A stretch of DNA of 64,000 nt. Source: Trichomonas vaginalis G3 (taxonomy: Eukaryota > Parabasalia > Trichomonadida > Trichomonadidae). The DNA is taken from contig NC_067204.1 in NCBI RefSeq assembly GCF_026262505.1, positions 23,529,300 through 23,593,299 on the forward strand, read 5' to 3'. A program made the translations under genes and the position numbers. This document shows, in pieces, positions 59,827 to 64,000 of the stretch (the stretch's first letter is position 1; each line of letters opens with the position of its first letter). A model generated the notes under the pieces. It was not told the DNA's origin. It ran no database searches and worked only from the letters and a program-made list of their open reading frames with translations.

Positions 59827-61323
59827 TTAAATATTATTTAAATATAATGGAGTAATAAAATAAATCGGAAATTCTATTAATTTATTGTCAACTTCAACTA
59901 ATACATTACCGTTAATATATCTAACAAATTCAGCTATTGTGTCAAATCTTCGTCTTCTTTTTGTCATTGATTTATCAGTTTTTCCATAATCGAGATGAAT
60001 CAAAACTTTATCCCCTTGTTTAAAATTCATGAGCCCCGAATTAATTTGTTCACGTTTAACATCATTCAACCTTTCCATTTGCTTTCTAATATATTCCGCA
60101 TTCTTTTGAAATATCATTTTTCATTTCCACTGGTTTCATGTTTATAGTTTCTATGCCATGTTATTATTATAATAATATACTAACTGTTGTATGATGGTCA
60201 TGATTTCCATCCCAGTATATCTGACCGTTAACCCCTAACGCATCTCTAAGAGTTCTCATTACTGATCAACTATTTTATTATGAAACGTATATGGAGAGGA
60301 TGAAAAGAAAAAATTAATTTGTGGGAAATAATGAGCCATAGCTGCCTGAAATCCTTTATCACCATCACCCCTGATATTATCTACTCTTTCATGATCTAGT
60401 AAGTATTGAATAGCTCTTCTTGTTTCCTGTTCTGTTTTCCCTTTCACTGGAATGCAATATAAATATCTAGTGTTAATGTTAATGGCAAATAAATAAGTAA
60501 CTTTTCCTTTTGAATATTCCAGATGATCGATTTCGTATGAATATGGATATGGTGCAAATGAAGGGCGACTAAATTTTTCCTTTAACGGTTGAATTTTCGG
60601 GTCAATTGGTTTATTTAATATTTTGAAATCCTTTTTAAAATCTTTTTGCTTCTTTAATGTTTGAAATGGATATAATAAAGTGAATGATGAAGGATTAACT
60701 GAAGGAGGAGGCGGTACTGTCGTTGGAGGTTTTGGTGTTGCAAGTGGTTTAATTTTATCTGCTTTGATTTTGGAATTCCTTTTCATTCCTTCCTTCATTA
60801 ATTCTGGATGTATTCTATTCATTTGTTTTAAATATGCTGTATATAAAGGTTTGATATACTTTCCCGCTTCGAGTTTATGTTGAAGGATGAATTCCAAAAG
60901 TTGATCTTCATTTAAAAGTCGGGCTGAATATGGTTTAACTAATGAATCATAAATTAAAGCTTGTGCATCATTTATGGTCTGAAGGACATGGGTGTTTTGT
61001 GGCTCAGGATTATATAATTTATATAATTCATCAATATCTTCTTCTGTTAATACTTTATTTTTGAAATCTTTCAACTGTTTAAGTTGTGATTTAGTTTTTC
61101 CCTTTGTATATTCATTATTTTTAATTTTGTCTTTAATTTCAGAAATTATTTTATTATGATATTTCAAAATTTCATTTTTATAATATGGATAATAATATTC
61201 CATATCATCACCCGTTATATTGTTATCATATTTTTGGAGATATGCTTTTAAATCATAATAATAAGAAAATTTTGATTAAATACTAAATCATCAATTAAAA
61301 TTTTTAAATCTGTGTTATCCATT
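59827..61323 (-). pseudogene. rve integrase region (element 2, decayed)
   Basis: The N-terminal part is helical (YYPYYKNEILKYHNKIISEI), followed by a Pro-rich linker (ATPKPPTTVPPPPSVNPSS). The RNase H-like core begins at YSYEIDHLEYSKGKVTYLFA (first acidic residue) and continues through VDNIRGDGDKGFQAAMAHYF (second). A basic SH3-like C-terminal domain (NFKQGDKVLIHLDYGKTDKS, VEVDNKLIEFPIYFITPLYL) lies at the distal end. This is the layout of Maverick integrases. The region is decayed. Confidence 0.75.
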
Positions 61324-61410
61324 TATATAAAAATAAAATCAATGTTTTAAGGGTGCCCACCTCTTTGTCTCTTCTGTGGCATTTTATTAAAAATAAAATT
61401 TTAAATTGTA

Positions 61411-64000
61411 TTAAATAAATGGCATACAACATCCATTTTCACAACATACAGCCTTAGTGTGTGCTCCTGTTAATGCAGTCTTACCGATTGTTAAGCGAGT
61501 CATTGACCCGTTTTTAAGTTGTAAATTAATATTTTGACCATCAAATATCAATTTATCATTTATTATATCCAAATAATTTTTAGGTGTTAATTGTTTATTT
61601 TGTCGTAAACTAACACCTTTCATTTTTTGTGCAATCTTTTTAAAATCACTTCCATCAATTGAACCGTTGAATGATGTATAACACTTAGGACATAAAGCAA
61701 CCATGTTATCGCCTTGTTTCTCAATTGCTAAACCCAATAACTTCTTCTCATGTGCTTTTTCTTCAGCTTTATTCTTTAATTTAGGTTTAAATTTCTCATC
61801 AAAACAGAAGAAATCAAAAGGTGCGAATTTGAAAATGTTTTTATCATAAAATTGTTTATCGGTAACAATTGCTTGAAATGCTTGAGTGTTAGGAAGATTT
61901 GGATCGCCAGCGATTGCCCAATAAGATGAATCAGTATCACCTTCAATGAAATGAAAACGATTAACATTCATGCATTTATACATAAAATCATAAATGAAAA
62001 CCAAATACCAGTATTTAGCATTATCTAAAGTGAAGAATGCCTCTTGTAAACATGTTCACATCTATAAAATCTATCTTTAAGCATCACTTGATATGTATCC
62101 TCTCCTATTTCTCTTATGTTTTTAAACTTATTTGACATACATGCAACGCGTGCCTTCTGTGCATTCATTATTTTAGTCTTTGCGTAATTTTGTGTATTCA
62201 TTGCATCGTAACCATATGATCCATTAAGTGAAATCTTGCAAAATAAACTTTTTCCTTTATTTCCTTCTAATTCAGCCTTTTGTCTTTCGTTCATAAATTC
62301 ATTCGCAAATTCATTAAAACAAGTGTTTTTAGTAAATGTTAAAATTGATTGAATGTCATCAATGATAAAATGAAATCTGTCGATTAGATACCAAAGATAA
62401 TAAGAAGAAAATGGTTGATATTGGTTGTGTGTTGATGCTAACTGAGTTAATTTTCTCTGTTTCTGGTCAACTGGTAAATTGTTTGATTTCATGTAATTAT
62501 ACATAAAACTGCCAATTGTTTTTTCATCTGTGATAATATCTAAGTTTCTTATTATCGGTAAAAAGTTTATGTAATCATTAATGTATTTTTCATCAATGTG
62601 ACCCTTTACTTCAGCCACGAATAAAGTATTTTTCTTCTTAATTATTCCCAGTGCTTTTGCTTTCTTTGTTGCTGTATCACAAATGATAACACCATTCAAT
62701 CTTCCCGGCATATACATTTTATGGTCAGTATATTGAATGAAATCATGAGGATTAGATGAAAATGATGAAGGATATAATGAATTAAAATCAACACCAACGA
62801 AATGAGTCATAATGTTGGTGGTGTCCTCATTTGATACAGTTTTAGTTTCTGGATTATATGAAAGTTTATTAATGTGCGTGATTCCTTTAAGATTAACACG
62901 ATGTTGAACATTTGATAAACCACCAGTAATTCCATTACGGAGAATGTGATAAGCTTCAACTGAATCTAAAGTCATTGGTAAATTATTTTTTAATGCATAA
63001 TTTCTTAAATTGATTCTTAAACGTTGAACATCTTCATCTTTATTTGATTTTACGACATTGCAATAACAACACATTAACTGACAATTTTCTTTAGTATGTG
63101 GTTTTTCATTATCTATTCTATCCAATGTTGGTTTATTAGCATATGTAAACGCTTTACCACACATTTTGCATTTAGATGAAAGGATTAAATCGTGATAGTA
63201 TTGAAAATCATCCATTGAAACATTGTTTTTAGTATCCCTTTCTGCTTTTTCATCTTGTTTCTTATATGATTCAATTTTATATTTCCAATACTTTTTCGTT
63301 AATTCAAAACTTGATTCCACATTTTCTTCTTCTGGATATGTTTCGTTAGGATTAAAGTCTTTATATGCTAAAGCGTAACGAATCATTGAAGCATTCGATG
63401 ATAAAGAAAGATTATGAAGCATATCAATTTTATAAACAAATGTTTCTTCAATAATTTTATCAATTGGGTCAATCATAATTTCAACATCTTTATTGCAATA
63501 ATGAATAAAATATTCTAATCTATTCTTAAAGTTTTTAGCATCATTGAGATATATTTGATAATCACTATCTGATATAGTTTCTTGAGTTAATGCTGAATAA
63601 AATGAATCTTTCGTGAATGGTTCCTCTTTATATAATTCTTCTTCGTAATTCTCCCATGTGATGAATTGATAAGGGAAAAAGGATTTAACACGTGATTTAT
63701 TGTTTCCGAAATCTTGAGTGAATTGGTCTAATGTCCCACCCGCTATATAATTTCTGATGTCAATAAATCTCAATTCATATGGAGTGTTTGTTTTCTTTAC
63801 AATGATTTGCTTAAATTGAGAAGAAGAACCCAGCATTGATTTTATTTTCCATTTTGCAGTGTTTAAATCACGAAGAATTAAATTTAAATCAAACTTTCCC
63901 GAATTAAAACCTATGATATTCACTTTATTGAATTCTTCATCTAAAAGCTCTTTCATTGCTTCCTTTTGTTTCTCATTTAATGTATTCATTAATTCTTCAT
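61411..64000 (-). pseudogene. protein-primed DNA polymerase B region (element 2; N-terminus outside window)
   Basis: The exonuclease part is represented by NIIGFNSGKFDLNLILRDLN and YFIHYCNKDVEIMI. Polymerase motif A is VGVDFNSLYPSSF, motif B KISLNGSYGYDAMN and motif C EGDTDSSYW. This is the family B set of protein-primed type, a Maverick hallmark. A zinc/HNH-like segment (KCKMCGKAFTYANKPTLDRI then CQLMCCYCNVVKSNK) lies between the exonuclease and palm. The C-terminal part has CPKCYTSFNGSIDG and a Cys-rich end (AVCCENGCCMPFI). Coding runs past the window end. The region looks decayed in places. Confidence 0.85.

Larger units (their letters stand above)
46470..64000. mobile_element. element 2: Maverick/Polinton with PolB (right end beyond window)
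   Basis: Parts, left to right: hairpin-rich left end, glycine-zipper and amphipathic minor proteins, major capsid region, packaging ATPase, structural genes, fibre with tail-collar domain, KilA-N gene, primase-helicase, small genes, rve integrase and protein-primed DNA polymerase B, whose N-terminus is cut by the window edge. PolB plus integrase plus ATPase plus capsid defines a Maverick. The exact left end is uncertain (46,470-46,720) and the right terminal repeat is not in the window. Most genes are open and about four or five look decayed. Probably young. Treated as a fossil. Confidence 0.85.

Overview
The window looks like a contig from a parabasalid protist, most likely Trichomonas vaginalis. 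The clues are AT-rich sequence, intronless host genes, several DUF3447/ankyrin genes, a UAAA-type signal overlapping or close to many stop codons, and large Maverick/Polinton-type elements, which are very abundant in that genome. This assignment comes from gene families, not from a database match.

Layout. (1) 1-6.7 kb: a decayed DUF3447/ankyrin locus on the minus strand. Near-identical ankyrin-coding blocks alternate with arrays of a 37-bp minisatellite. Two non-autonomous DNA transposons, each flanked by a 9-bp target duplication, sit inside the array. (2) 7.1-21.1 kb: host genes, namely an ankyrin-RING gene with one in-frame stop, a helical protein, two tandem DUF3447/ankyrin paralogs, a divergent pair made of a CHMP7/Snf7-like gene and a HID1/dymeclin-like gene, ribosomal protein eL43, and a second DUF3447/ankyrin gene invaded by the same minisatellite. 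(3) 21.2-22.9 kb: a small coiled-coil gene and non-coding sequence with a 120-bp tandem repeat and a perfect three-way-junction palindrome. (4) 22,941-46,323: a virus-like element (element 1) bounded by about 65-bp inverted terminal repeats that begin with poly-A, with a 6-bp TTTATT target duplication. It carries an integrase, packaging ATPase, SF3 helicase, HNH nuclease, KilA-N protein, capsid genes, a tail-collar adhesin and a D12 methyltransferase, but no recognisable DNA polymerase. (5) About 46,470 to beyond the window end: a second element (element 2) of classic Maverick/Polinton type with protein-primed PolB, integrase, packaging ATPase, capsid genes, a bipartite adhesin, KilA-N and a primase-helicase. 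Both elements are treated as fossils. Most of their genes are open and a handful in each look decayed, so they appear fairly young.

How the parts relate. The two elements share a structural plan: capsid module, ATPase, amphipathic minor proteins, a CCG-motif structural protein, and a phage-like fibre ending in a tail-collar domain. Their replication modules differ. Element 1 has a helicase without a polymerase, and element 2 has primase-helicase plus PolB. The KilA-N cassette of element 2 carries flanks typical of element 1, which points to exchange of gene cassettes between element families. Genes of both elements share a T-rich box just before the start codon that is unlike the host promoters.
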